DNA of 64,000 nt from assembly GCA_022653735.1 (NCBI GenBank), contig JALCSU010000001.1, positions 1 through 64,000 of the forward strand, in the 5' to 3' direction. Shown piece by piece: positions 43,465 through 53,336 of this stretch. The notes below the pieces were generated by a model. It searched no databases. It saw nothing but the letters and a program-made list of their open reading frames with translations, and was not told the DNA's origin. This DNA comes from Bacteroidales bacterium. Its GTDB lineage: Bacteria > Bacteroidota > Bacteroidia > Bacteroidales > UBA932. Every line of letters begins with the position of its first letter. The stretch's first letter is position 1. Both the position numbers and the translations under genes were made by a program.

Positions 43465-43989
43465 ATGCTAGAGGAAGAAAATATCTTGAAGAGAGTGTCC
43501 GAAGGGGATAAAGATGCGTTCAAAGCCCTCTTCTATGAATATTTCGGCAAGATGAAATCTTTCCTTACGAGCATTCTGCATGATTCTGCTGTTTGCGAAG
43601 ATATTGCTCAGGACATTTTCGTGAAAATCTGGACAATGAGATATCTGCTTCCTGAAATCCGCTCATTGGATTCTTATCTTTACAGGATGGCAAAAAATGC
43701 CGCCCTTAATTATTTAAGGTATGCTCGTAGAGAAGTGGCGGGAAATGACGTTGAAATAGACGATGATAGCCTGCTTGAGCATGCTTTTGACGCGAAAGAA
43801 AAATTGCAAGCGGTCGGCACCGTTATCTCAGGCATGCCGCAGAAGCGGCGTAAGGTGTTCATCATGAGCAGAATATTCGACATCTCTAACGACATGATAG
43901 CCGAGCATCTGAATATATCTAAGAAAACCGTGGAAAATCATATCAATCTAGCTAACAAAGAGCTGAAAGAATGCTTCGCAGATAATTGA
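43465..43989 (+). CDS. RNA polymerase ECF sigma factor, FecI-like
   Basis: A sigma factor of about 174 residues that switches on the adjacent SusC/SusD locus when the FecR partner signals ligand import. Region 2 (ALFYEYFGKMKSFLTSIL, AVCEDIAQDIFVKIW, YRMAKNAALNYLR) and region 4 (MPQKRRKVFIMSRIFDISNDMIAEHLNISKKTVENHI) are complete. The start at 43465 is preferred because the upstream ATG at 43438 lies at or before the predicted transcription start. A FecR gene follows after 62 bases and a SusC with an STN domain after that, the standard trans-envelope signalling set of Bacteroidota. Confidence 0.93.
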   Translation: MLEEENILKRVSEGDKDAFKALFYEYFGKMKSFLTSILHDSAVCEDIAQDIFVKIWTMRYLLPEIRSLDSYLYRMAKNAALNYLRYARREVAGNDVEIDDDSLLEHAFDAKEKLQAVGTVISGMPQKRRKVFIMSRIFDISNDMIAEHLNISKKTVENHINLANKELKECFADN

Positions 43990-44051
43990 TTTTCTTTTGG
44001 GGGTTGAGCCCTGCTTCTGTGTCCTATCAATGAAACGATTCATCAATTGAT

Positions 44052-44987
44052 ATGACTGACGAAGATCTGCATAAAATATGGAGCCAGCCGACAGGTGATG
44101 AGAGACCTCTATCCATGAGCAAGATAGAGAGATCCTATGCCGAAGTGGAAAGCAAAATCCGAATAATTGAAAATGCCGGAAAACTTCGCAAGAGGAGAAA
44201 GAGATTGCGTAGCATCCTACTTATGACTGCTGCAGTGGCGGCTTCTGTCGCGATAGTGGCTTTGTCTTCAATCGCAATTTACCAGTCGTTTCTGACGAAA
44301 CCTCGTGGCGAGCAGATATTTGCTGCCGCCGAGCCTATGGAGTTCATCGAATGTTCCACTGTCGCAGGGGAGATTAAGACTGTGCTTCTACCAGATTCTT
44401 CTAAGGCCACCTTAAATTCGGAGAGCATATTAATATATCCTAAGGCATTCTCGGAATCGAAAAGAAGTGTTTTCCTGAATGGAGAAGCTGTCTTCGACGT
44501 AACGCATGATGATGCCAGGCAGTTCGTGGTCAGCACTGGCAGTTTCAAGATCCTAGTCCATGGCACGAAATTCAACGTAATGGCATATTCGGATGATGAT
44601 GTCGTCAGCACGGTTCTATGTCGTGGTTCTATCTCAGTGCTTAATAGTCGTGACGAAAAAGAATATTATCTGGTTCCTAACATGAGTTTCTCTTTGGACA
44701 GAAAGTCAGGGAAAATAAAAATAGCAAGTGTTAATGCCGATGATGCCACATTGTGGACTAGCGGCGGGTTATGTTTCAACAATGCTTCGATCATGGAAAT
44801 CATTAATGCTGTTGAGAGACGGCATAAAGTGAAGATTTACCTCGGGACCGACAAATATGACCAAGACAGGATAACAGCAAAATTCCTTCACGGCGAAACA
44901 GAGCGGGAAATCATGGATGCGCTGGCCAGACTGATGCCAGGCTTGCATTACAGAATAAATTCACTAGGTGAAATCTATATTAATTAA
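44052..44987 (+). CDS. FecR-type anti-sigma factor
   Basis: A 311-residue inner-membrane protein that holds or activates the ECF sigma factor depending on contact with the SusC signalling domain. Residues 1-52 are the cytoplasmic part (short Trp motif HKIWSQP, then a basic stretch KLRKRRKRLR). About 53-77 is one transmembrane helix. The periplasmic part holds the FecR domain (GEIKTVLLPDSSKATLNSES, VFLNGEAVFDVTHD, HGTKFNVMAY). The C-terminal DUF4974-like domain (SGGLCFNNASIMEIINAVERRHKVKI, FLHGETEREIMDAL) resembles the STN fold it contacts. The susC gene starts 33 bases later. Confidence 0.93.
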   Translation: MTDEDLHKIWSQPTGDERPLSMSKIERSYAEVESKIRIIENAGKLRKRRKRLRSILLMTAAVAASVAIVALSSIAIYQSFLTKPRGEQIFAAAEPMEFIECSTVAGEIKTVLLPDSSKATLNSESILIYPKAFSESKRSVFLNGEAVFDVTHDDARQFVVSTGSFKILVHGTKFNVMAYSDDDVVSTVLCRGSISVLNSRDEKEYYLVPNMSFSLDRKSGKIKIASVNADDATLWTSGGLCFNNASIMEIINAVERRHKVKIYLGTDKYDQDRITAKFLHGETEREIMDALARLMPGLHYRINSLGEIYIN

Positions 44988-45020
44988 TGTTTTATTGCTA
45001 ATCATTCAACAATCGGATCA

Positions 45021-48000
45021 ATGAACAGATTTTTTACATTCGTTCTCATGTTTCTGGTTTGTTTTCTGCCTTGCTGGGGCGCCACCAGTTCTGCACAGCT
45101 GGTCAAGTTCCCCTCGTCGCAGATAACAGTCAGAGAAGCTTTCTCTAGCATAGAAGAGCAAAGCGGCTACACCATCGCTTACAACGAAAATCTACTCAAC
45201 GTTGACAGAAAAGTCAAATTAAAAGAGGAATGCACTGTAGATGAAGCCATGTCTGATATTCTTAGCGGGACTGGCACTCACCATGCATATCAAGGCAAAC
45301 TCATTCTAGTCGAAAAGAATGTTCAGAAAAATGTTGAAAGATGTTCAGGCATTGTTAAGGATGAGAGCGGACCTGTTCCGGGCGCCGTCCTTATGAATGC
45401 TTCCAATAAAGAAACATCGGTTACTGATAATCAAGGCCGCTTCTCCATAAAAGCCCAGGCAGGCGATGTCATCAATGTTTCCATGTTAGGGTTTGATGAT
45501 TATAGCTTCGTGGTAGGTGCGCAGACAGAAGGCTTGGTAATCTCACTGAATGTGTCAAGCACGTTGCTTGACGAATCTGTCGTAGTCGGATACGGAACTC
45601 AGAAGAAGGTCAATCTTACGGGAGCCATCTCGACCGTCAGCTCGGAGAAGCTTTCGGGTAGGACTGCTACCAGCTTAACGCACATGCTGATGGGAACCGT
45701 GCCAGGACTTAACATTACAATGTCTTCCGGCCGTCCTGGCAATAGCGCGAGCATAAATATTCGGGGAATCAACTCCTTCAATGGTGGGAACCCTCTTGTT
45801 CTGATAGATGGCACGGAAGGTGACCTGTCTAGGATAAACCCAAATGACGTAGAATCAGTCTCTGTCATCAAGGATGCATCTGCTGCGGCTGTGTATGGAG
45901 CGCGAGCTTCTTTCGGAGTTATCCTTGTCACGACTAAAAATGGTTCCGAAAACGATGGGTATGCCACAGTCCGTTATAGCGGTAGGTTTGGCTTCGAGTG
46001 TCCAACGACATCTACTGACTTTGAAACGAGAGGATATTACTCGGTTTACCTGAACGACCTTTTCTTCAATGCTGCCAACGGAAGGAATTACACATTCTAC
46101 ACAGAGGAAGATATGCGGCAGCTCTGGGCGAGGGTTAATGATAAGAAGGAAAATCCTGAGCGCCCTTGGGTGATGATAGACCAGAGAGAGGGAAGAGATA
46201 CATATGTATATTATGCCAATACAGATTGGTATCATGAATTGTTCAAGGATATTCATCCTTCACAGCAGCATAATATTTCTTTAAGTGGAGGAGGCAAGCA
46301 TTTCAAGTATTTCCTTTCTGGCGGTTATAATTACGAGGAGGGAATATTCAGAAGGAACACGGATAAATTCAATAAATACAATTTCCGCTCGAAAGTGTCA
46401 TTGGACATTAATAGCTTCATGACATTGAGCAATAACACCAGCTATTATAAGAATTCTTATAAATATCCCGGCCCGAGCGGAGTGAACACTGCTTTCAGTC
46501 TCATGACAGTGCATGCTCTTGCCAGTTATCCAGCTCACAATCCAGATGGGTCAAGCATTGGCTTCACATCATTTGCCAACAACAATTACGTAATGGATGG
46601 GATGCTGACCATCCTTGACAATCCTGATTACGATAATAAGGATAGCAATGATAATTTCTCAAGTAGCACCGAATTGACTGTTAAGCCTATCAAGCAGCTC
46701 GAAATAAAGGGAAATTTCACATATGCAATCAACCAGTACAGGAATGCGAACAGATCTGTCAATACTTCATATTCCAGATATCCTGGCGAGATAATAACCA
46801 TCACTAACGGACGAAGCATAGATAAGCTCCAGGAAACCACTGAAACTAGCCATTATTACGCCACTAACCTCTATGCTACTTACGAAGACACGTATTTTGA
46901 TACGCACCACTTAAAGGTCATGGGAGGATTCAACTGGGAGACAAAGCATTACAAGGATGTTACTGCGAGAGGGTACTATCTGATGTCGGAAAAACTTGAC
47001 GATCTCGATCTGGTCGGGACAGACGCTGATGGCAATCAACGAATGGAAGTTGCGGGCGGCCAAAATGAATATGCTTTGGAAGGATTCTTCGGTCGCGTGA
47101 ATTATGATTATGCTGGGCGTTATCTTTTTGAATTCAACGGACGCTATGATGGCACGTCCCGTTTCGCAAAACATCATCGCTGGGGATTCTTCCCGTCTGT
47201 GTCCGTAGGATGGAGGATCTCCGAGGAGAAATTCTTCAAACCTTTGAAAAATAACATCGAAAACCTGAAGATAAGATATTCTTTCGGATCATTGGGAAAC
47301 CAGCAAGTTGGATATTATGACTATATACGCAAGATAAATCTGTCTCAGCAAGATTATTTATTTGGCACAGGTTCTAAACCTACTTCTGCGACTATCGGGG
47401 CTCCTGTAGCATCTGATCTTACTTGGGAAAAGGCTGAGCAGCATAACCTGGGAATTGACGCTTCTTTCCTCAAAAGCAGGCTAACATTCACTGGCGAAGC
47501 TTATATAAGAGATACGAAGGACATGCTAACTGATGGTGCGGCATTGCCTGCATCTTATGGAGCATCTGCGCCTAAAACTAATAGCGCTGATCTGCGCACG
47601 AAAGGATATGAGCTGTCCGTGCAATGGAGAGATATGATCAGGCTTGCTGGAAAACCTTTCGAGTATGAGGTTACGGCTACGTTCAGTGATTATATTACCG
47701 AAGTGACAAAATATGATAATCCCGACAAATCTTTCGCAAGGAGCCATTACGTCGGTCAACGGTGGGGCGAAATCTGGGGCTACAGGACCGATGGGCTATT
47801 CAAGAGTGATGCAGAAGCTGCTCAATACGATATTGATCAATCTTTGATTAATAATGACATCAATTCTGCATCAGGAGATGAGAGAGGCCTTCACGGCGGA
47901 GATATCCGTTATAAGGACCTCGATGGGGATAAGAAGATCACGCTTGGAAATAATACAGTTGATAAACCAGGAGACAGAGAAATAATAGGGAATACTCAGC

Positions 48001-48512
48001 CACGTTATAATTATGGGCTTAATCTTGGATTCAGATGGTTCGGCTTCGATTTCTCTGTGTTCTTCCAGGGAATAGGACACATGGACTGGTATCCTCAAGG
48101 TAATACGCTTTTGTTCTGGGGACCTTATGCCAGGCCGTATGCTACCCTGATTCCTAAGGATTTTCACAAGAAAATATGGAGTGAAGACAATCCGGATGCC
48201 TGGTTCCCGAGGCCGAGAGGGTATGCGGCTCTTGGAAGCAATCGATCTCTCACGGTAAATAACGACAGATACCTTCAGAATATTGGTTATTGTAGAGTCA
48301 AGAATCTTACCCTTGGCTATACCCTTCCGGAGAAACTGACTGCGAAAGCAGGAATGGAAGAAATCAGAATATATTTCTCGGGCGAGAATCTTTTCTGTTT
48401 CTCAGGCATCAAGACCGATTACATTGATCCGGAAATGGCTCAGACGAATAGTCAGATGAGGATATATCCATGGCAGCGGTCTATTATGTTTGGCATCGAT
48501 TTAACTTTCTAA
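45021..48512 (+). CDS. SusC-family TonB-dependent receptor with STN signalling domain
   Basis: The 1163-residue outer-membrane receptor has a signal peptide (CFLPCWGATSSAQ) and an STN domain (about residues 24-105; VREAFSSIEEQSGYTIAYNE, CTVDEAMSDILSGTG) that can touch the FecR periplasmic part. A CarboxypepD_reg-like domain follows (GIVKDESGPVPGAVLMNASN), then VVVGYGTQKKVNLTGAIS, the plug (ESVSVIKDASAAAVYGARA) and a barrel ending in QRSIMFGIDLTF. It therefore both imports a ligand and reports its arrival. Of the four SusC proteins here it is the only complete one with an STN domain. Its stop is a few bases before the SusD gene. Confidence 0.95.
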   Translation: MNRFFTFVLMFLVCFLPCWGATSSAQLVKFPSSQITVREAFSSIEEQSGYTIAYNENLLNVDRKVKLKEECTVDEAMSDILSGTGTHHAYQGKLILVEKNVQKNVERCSGIVKDESGPVPGAVLMNASNKETSVTDNQGRFSIKAQAGDVINVSMLGFDDYSFVVGAQTEGLVISLNVSSTLLDESVVVGYGTQKKVNLTGAISTVSSEKLSGRTATSLTHMLMGTVPGLNITMSSGRPGNSASINIRGINSFNGGNPLVLIDGTEGDLSRINPNDVESVSVIKDASAAAVYGARASFGVILVTTKNGSENDGYATVRYSGRFGFECPTTSTDFETRGYYSVYLNDLFFNAANGRNYTFYTEEDMRQLWARVNDKKENPERPWVMIDQREGRDTYVYYANTDWYHELFKDIHPSQQHNISLSGGGKHFKYFLSGGYNYEEGIFRRNTDKFNKYNFRSKVSLDINSFMTLSNNTSYYKNSYKYPGPSGVNTAFSLMTVHALASYPAHNPDGSSIGFTSFANNNYVMDGMLTILDNPDYDNKDSNDNFSSSTELTVKPIKQLEIKGNFTYAINQYRNANRSVNTSYSRYPGEIITITNGRSIDKLQETTETSHYYATNLYATYEDTYFDTHHLKVMGGFNWETKHYKDVTARGYYLMSEKLDDLDLVGTDADGNQRMEVAGGQNEYALEGFFGRVNYDYAGRYLFEFNGRYDGTSRFAKHHRWGFFPSVSVGWRISEEKFFKPLKNNIENLKIRYSFGSLGNQQVGYYDYIRKINLSQQDYLFGTGSKPTSATIGAPVASDLTWEKAEQHNLGIDASFLKSRLTFTGEAYIRDTKDMLTDGAALPASYGASAPKTNSADLRTKGYELSVQWRDMIRLAGKPFEYEVTATFSDYITEVTKYDNPDKSFARSHYVGQRWGEIWGYRTDGLFKSDAEAAQYDIDQSLINNDINSASGDERGLHGGDIRYKDLDGDKKITLGNNTVDKPGDREIIGNTQPRYNYGLNLGFRWFGFDFSVFFQGIGHMDWYPQGNTLLFWGPYARPYATLIPKDFHKKIWSEDNPDAWFPRPRGYAALGSNRSLTVNNDRYLQNIGYCRVKNLTLGYTLPEKLTAKAGMEEIRIYFSGENLFCFSGIKTDYIDPEMAQTNSQMRIYPWQRSIMFGIDLTF

Positions 48513-48517
48513 TCATA

Positions 48518-50293
48518 ATGAAGAATAATATCATGAGAAAAAATATTATCACGCTCATGCTGGCAACATTAACTGTGGTTGCATGCGACCTAGATAAAAA
48601 GCCTTTGTCAAGTCTTTCCCCGGATAGCTTCTTCTCGAACAAAAATGAATTGGAGGCCTTCTCAAATAATTTCTACGCTGAATTCCCGGGCTCGTCTATA
48701 TTCACGGAAGAATCCGATATGCTCATCAAAGACGGCCTTACTGATGAGATGAGAGGCGGTCGAACGATTCCGGCTTCTGGCAGCGGGTGGACATTCTCTT
48801 CACTGAGAAAATTCAATACGCTGATTGAGTATTCGGTGAATTGCAAAGACGAGAAAGTCCGTAATGAATATGTGGCATTGGCTCGCTTTTTCCGTGCTTA
48901 TTTTTATTCCGAGATGGTGAAAAGATTTGGAGATGTGCCGTGGTATGATCACCAGCTTGGATCTGCAGACCCTGATCTTTATAAACCGAGAGACAGCAGA
49001 GAGTATGTCATGACCAAAGTTATAGAGGATCTCGATTTTGCCATAGCAAATCTTCCTTCTGAGCGCTCTTTGTATAGAGTTACGAAATGGACGGCTTTGG
49101 CCTTGAAGTCAAGAGCTTGCCTGTTCGAAGGCACCTTTAGAAAATATCATGGGCTGCAGCTTGAGGGCAATGGCTGGGAATATTACCTTCGGCAGTCAGC
49201 TGCCGCTGCCGAAGAATTCATGCAGACAAGCGGATACGCTATATATTCGGGAAGCGGTAAGGCGAATAGTTATCGTGATTTGTTTGCCAGCGAGAATGCC
49301 ATCGGCACGGAAATCATTCTGGCTAGGGATTATGATGAGGGACTGAATATAATGCATAATGCGACATATTACACTCTCGGTAATTATGGAAATCCGAGCA
49401 TGACCAGGAAAATGGCTTGCACATACCTGATGGCCGATGGCACTAGGTTCACTGACAGAGAAGGCTGGGAGACTATGACATTCGTGGAAGAGACAGAAGG
49501 AAGAGACCCAAGAATGGCTCAGTCAATCAGGACTCCGGGCTATAAAAGAATTGATTCAGATAAAATTGAGGCCCCGAACTTCAACAACACGATAACAGGG
49601 TATCAGCCGACTAAATACATGCTTGGCATTAATGCGGGAGCAGACATGTATTCGAAATCCTACAATGACCTTCCTATCTTTCGCTCAGCTGAGGTATATC
49701 TCAATTTTGCCGAGGCGAAAGCGGAATTGGGAACTCTCACGCAGTCTGATCTTGATATTTCAATCAAATTGATTAGGGATAGAGTAGGGATGCCGAACAT
49801 CAATCTTGTCGATGCTAATGCAAATCCTGACCCATTCCTGCTTGACTCGGAGACCGGTTATCCTAATGTCTCAGGCCAGAATGCTGGGGTAATTCTTGAA
49901 ATCCGTCGGGAGCGGAGCGTGGAACTCTTCGATGAAGGATTCAGGTATTACGATCTCATGAGATGGAAGAACGGCCAGGCATTCACTCATCCTTTCTTGG
50001 GAATATATGTTCCAGGCCCTGGCACATATGACCTTGATGCTGACGGGACTCCTGATGTGTGCTTCTACGAGGGAGATGCCCCTTCTCTTCCATCAGGAGT
50101 AGTCAGATGCAAGATCAATGAGAAAGTATTTCTTACCGATGGCGATCATGGGTATGTCCTTACCAATAAAAATACCCCGGGCATGTGGGATGAGAATAAG
50201 GACTATCTCTATCCGATACCTATTAACGATCGCTCGTTGACGAAGGGAGCTCTTACGCAGAATCCAGGATGGAAGGACAATCTCACATTTTAA
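48518..50293 (+). CDS. SusD/RagB-family lipoprotein of the sigma-controlled PUL
   Basis: A surface lipoprotein of about 591 residues (lipobox TVVAC, then DLDKKPLSSLSPDSFF, the typical SusD start) with VALARFFRAYFYSEMVKRFGDVPWYDH, ALKSRACLFEGTFRKYH, RSAEVYLNFAEAKAELG and RRERSVELFDEGFRYYDLMRW. It ends near LTQNPGW. It partners the SusC encoded 5 bases upstream. The open frame reaches back into susC (48470). Starts at 48518 or 48533 both give a proper lipoprotein signal; I took the first one after the susC stop. Confidence 0.92.
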   Translation: MKNNIMRKNIITLMLATLTVVACDLDKKPLSSLSPDSFFSNKNELEAFSNNFYAEFPGSSIFTEESDMLIKDGLTDEMRGGRTIPASGSGWTFSSLRKFNTLIEYSVNCKDEKVRNEYVALARFFRAYFYSEMVKRFGDVPWYDHQLGSADPDLYKPRDSREYVMTKVIEDLDFAIANLPSERSLYRVTKWTALALKSRACLFEGTFRKYHGLQLEGNGWEYYLRQSAAAAEEFMQTSGYAIYSGSGKANSYRDLFASENAIGTEIILARDYDEGLNIMHNATYYTLGNYGNPSMTRKMACTYLMADGTRFTDREGWETMTFVEETEGRDPRMAQSIRTPGYKRIDSDKIEAPNFNNTITGYQPTKYMLGINAGADMYSKSYNDLPIFRSAEVYLNFAEAKAELGTLTQSDLDISIKLIRDRVGMPNINLVDANANPDPFLLDSETGYPNVSGQNAGVILEIRRERSVELFDEGFRYYDLMRWKNGQAFTHPFLGIYVPGPGTYDLDADGTPDVCFYEGDAPSLPSGVVRCKINEKVFLTDGDHGYVLTNKNTPGMWDENKDYLYPIPINDRSLTKGALTQNPGWKDNLTF

Positions 50294-50305
50294 CTAATAT
50301 AAATC

Positions 50306-51181
50306 ATGAAAAAAATCATATTATTTTCTTTAGTCGCAATTACGTTTCCTCTTTTTTGCTGCAGCGGTGGTTCTGTAAACAAGTCCGGTGAAGACGATCC
50401 ATGGAAATGGAATGATAAGGATAATCCTGAAACTACTGAAGGCACAGAATATTATCCGAAAGATGCAAACTCTTTCAGGATTGTGTCGTACAATGTTGGG
50501 GCTTTCTCAAAATTCATGTCCAATAGTACATCCATGATAGCGGATATGCTCACTGAGGTCAGGGCTGATGTCGTCGCTCTCAATGAGCTGGATAGCTGTA
50601 ACACAAGGCACGATATCAATCAGGCAGAGGCTCTCGCCAAGTACATGGGATGGCAATGGTATTTCGGCAGGGCAATGGCTTATAGAGATGGCGCTTATGG
50701 CAATGGCATAATACTTCCTGCGGGAGTAAAGGTGGTTCGGAAATATACCGTTCCGTTGTCAAAGAGCACTGGCTCGGAGCCAAGGTCAATTGCAGTAGTG
50801 GAGACGGATAAGTATGTCATAGGTGGGGCGCATCTTGATTATTCAACGGAGGAGGCAGCCTTGACTCAGGTAAAAGAAGTGAATGAGTGGGCGGAGAAGA
50901 ACTATAAGAATTACGACAAGCCAGTTTTCTTTTGCGGAGATATGAATTCAGTGCCTGATTCAAAGCCAATTACGAACCTGAAGGCCAAGTGGACTGTGCT
51001 TTCTTCTCTTGAGCCGACGATACCTTGTTCTGCTCCCAAAAAATGCATCGACTATATTTTCGTATTGAAAAGTTCGGCAACCGTGAGCAAAGTGTCGGCT
51101 CATACGATGATGAAGTTCAAGAAAGGAGATGTCGAAAAGGCATCAGACCACCTTCCTGTCTACGTAGATGTAAAGTTTTAA
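50306..51181 (+). CDS. Endonuclease/exonuclease/phosphatase-fold lipoprotein
   Basis: A 291-residue lipoprotein (PLFCC lipobox) with the DNase I-like metal phosphoesterase fold. Motifs are in order: FRIVSYNVG (metal Asn), VALNELDSCN (metal Glu), GGAHLDYST (catalytic His), FFCGDMNSVPDS (Asp and Asn), CIDYIFV, and SDHLPVYVDVKF (Asp-His). All key residues are present, so it should be active on a phosphodiester such as a nucleic acid, phosphoinositide, GPI-like or phospholipid head group. It lies 12 bases after susD in the sigma-controlled PUL and would act outside the inner membrane, probably at the surface. The substrate cannot be read from sequence. Confidence 0.88.
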   Translation: MKKIILFSLVAITFPLFCCSGGSVNKSGEDDPWKWNDKDNPETTEGTEYYPKDANSFRIVSYNVGAFSKFMSNSTSMIADMLTEVRADVVALNELDSCNTRHDINQAEALAKYMGWQWYFGRAMAYRDGAYGNGIILPAGVKVVRKYTVPLSKSTGSEPRSIAVVETDKYVIGGAHLDYSTEEAALTQVKEVNEWAEKNYKNYDKPVFFCGDMNSVPDSKPITNLKAKWTVLSSLEPTIPCSAPKKCIDYIFVLKSSATVSKVSAHTMMKFKKGDVEKASDHLPVYVDVKF

Positions 51182-51200
51182 TTTTCATTGATTTGCGAAT

Positions 51201-53219
51201 ATGAAATATTACCATAATATTATCCTCATGGGCGTGATGGCTATCTTCCTTATCTCCTGCGAGGGAAAGTACGAATATAGGGAAGTAACTAGAATTGATG
51301 CTCCTGCGGAAGTGCGCTTGAATATAGAGGGGGTTGATGATGTCGTTTCCTTGATGGCCCCTAAGACCAAATCGTTAACGATAACGCTTAAAGCTAATTC
51401 GATAGCAGATGAATATCTTTCTTGTGAGCTTTCGGCAGATTTTTCTAAGGTAGCCGAATATAATAAGAGCCATGGCACCTCGTATGAGGCTGTTCCAGCT
51501 GAAGCTTTTGAGCTTTCGACCTCGGAGCTGATTCTTCCAAGATATAATACTATCTCGTCTACATCTCAGCTATTGCTGAAAAGTGCTAATATGCCGGAGG
51601 ATGGATCCATCCATATTCTGCCTATCTCGATAAATAAGATTGAGTGCGGTGATGATCTGATCATGGATGCTGGAGACAGCACGGTGTATGTCTTATTCCA
51701 ACGAAAACAGCTGCCTGCTTCTGGTTTCGAATTCGGCTCAGGTACGGAGAGCGATCCGTATTTAATTCAAAATCAGATTGAAATGCTTAGCATGTCCAAG
51801 GCACTGAAGAGTGGCCAGAAGACATGGTTCAAGATGGCTAATGACATTGATATGACGGATTATGAAGACTGGGTGCCTGCAATTGACGAAGAAAATTCTG
51901 GTAAGCAAGTTGACTTCGATGGAGATAATCATAAAATAGTCGGATTCAATTGTTCCGCTGATGTCTATCCTAGCATGTTCGGCTATTTCGTCGGTGATTT
52001 CCATGATGTCGTTTTTGATAAGCCAGTTATCTCCGCAAAGCTTACTAGTGCAGGTCTGATTGCTGCGAAGGTTGGCTCTTCAGAAGTGGCTTCCAGCATT
52101 AGGAATGTAACTGTCAATGATCTTAGGATATCATCTTCCGGCATTCCGGGTTCTGGAGATGGTCTAGGAGGGTTGGTCGGAAATGCGGAAAATGTCTCAT
52201 TCGCCGGCATTGACATTGAAGTATCAGTCATTGATGCCGATGATAACCAAAAAGTGCCTTCATATGTCGGTGGCCTCGTCGGTTTTTGCTCAAATGCAGA
52301 ATGCCGCTTCTCTAATTGTAAAATCAAAGGCAACGTGATTGGTAACGCTTCAACGGGCGGATTGATCGGAGCATCAGAGTCTGCGAAAATCATGGTAGAG
52401 AATTGTTCTGCCAATGTTAATGTGACATCTTATTCTCATTATGCGGGAGGAGTCGCAGGATATTGTGATGCTGGTTTTGAGATTTCTGCAAGTTTTTCTT
52501 CCGGGGATGTGACCGGAGGCGGAAATTATGTGGGGGGCCTCTTGGGCGCCGTCGTTGGAAACGCATCGATCAAGAGATGTGGAGAGAGTGGAAACGTGGA
52601 GTCTTCTAATGGAAATCATGTCGGAGGGCTTATTGGAAACGTAGGGCTTAAGGTGGGAGGTAGCACCGTTGAAGATTGTTTCGCAACCGGGAATGTATCT
52701 GTCACTGGTTCTCATCGTATGGCTGGAGGCTTGATTGGGGTAGTCGAGAATGTTACTGATGTTACTGTCAGAAGATGTTTCGCGAGTGGGAACGTTACGT
52801 CTGAGCAGAGGCAGGTCGGAGGTTTGATTTCTATAGCAAAATCAAAAACCTTGACGGAAGTCATTAATTTTACCATGGAAAAATGCATCGCATGGAATAA
52901 ATCAGTCATAAGCCATCCTACCGCAGCCAATAATTGGAGCTCGGGTGGCATTATAGGTGTGTCGAATATTTACAACACCCTGTCTGATAATTATCGGAGA
53001 AGTGACATGGATTTCCTGGATTATGGTGAGTGGGTGCTATTCGATCAAGAGAACGTTTCGAGTTCTTCCCCGCTTGGCGGCTATAATGCAAGCTTGAATA
53101 AATACCCTTACCACGGTAAAGCGGCTTCTACCGGTGCGACTCTATCTTCAGTGGCATCTTTATTAAATTGGCCTGATGATGTTTGGGATATGACTGCTGA
53201 AATTCCTAAGCTTAAGTAA
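51201..53219 (+). CDS. Surface lipoprotein with BT_3987-like (DUF1735) domain and GLUG repeats
   Basis: A 672-residue lipoprotein (FLISC lipobox). Residues about 25-170 form a BT_3987-like beta-sandwich (VRLNIEGVDDVVSLM, SADFSKVAEYNKSHGTSYEAV, ILPISINKIECGDD). From about 200 on are right-handed beta-helix-like repeats of the GLUG type: GLGGLVGNAENV, YVGGLVGFCSNAE, STGGLIGASESA, YAGGVAGYCDAG, YVGGLLGAVVGN, HVGGLIGNVGL and RMAGGLIGVVEN, each about 35-45 residues. Such repeats are found in surface adhesins and binding proteins. No catalytic motif is visible. It probably binds the same ligand as SusD or holds the complex near a surface. Confidence 0.8.
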   Translation: MKYYHNIILMGVMAIFLISCEGKYEYREVTRIDAPAEVRLNIEGVDDVVSLMAPKTKSLTITLKANSIADEYLSCELSADFSKVAEYNKSHGTSYEAVPAEAFELSTSELILPRYNTISSTSQLLLKSANMPEDGSIHILPISINKIECGDDLIMDAGDSTVYVLFQRKQLPASGFEFGSGTESDPYLIQNQIEMLSMSKALKSGQKTWFKMANDIDMTDYEDWVPAIDEENSGKQVDFDGDNHKIVGFNCSADVYPSMFGYFVGDFHDVVFDKPVISAKLTSAGLIAAKVGSSEVASSIRNVTVNDLRISSSGIPGSGDGLGGLVGNAENVSFAGIDIEVSVIDADDNQKVPSYVGGLVGFCSNAECRFSNCKIKGNVIGNASTGGLIGASESAKIMVENCSANVNVTSYSHYAGGVAGYCDAGFEISASFSSGDVTGGGNYVGGLLGAVVGNASIKRCGESGNVESSNGNHVGGLIGNVGLKVGGSTVEDCFATGNVSVTGSHRMAGGLIGVVENVTDVTVRRCFASGNVTSEQRQVGGLISIAKSKTLTEVINFTMEKCIAWNKSVISHPTAANNWSSGGIIGVSNIYNTLSDNYRRSDMDFLDYGEWVLFDQENVSSSSPLGGYNASLNKYPYHGKAASTGATLSSVASLLNWPDDVWDMTAEIPKLK

Positions 53220-53336
53220 GACCATGAGTTCTAAGATTCTGATTATTAACTCGCTTTAACAAAGTCTCACGCTGCCATGACCGTGACGGTGAGAATTGAA
53301 AATTATTAAAGCGGATAAATAATGCATGACAAAGAA

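Noticed and set aside
53220..53336. Inverted repeat TCTCAC/GTGAGA as a terminator before the phosphoesterase gene
   Set aside because: Stem is short with interruptions and there is no T run, so it does not separate the gene from its operon.
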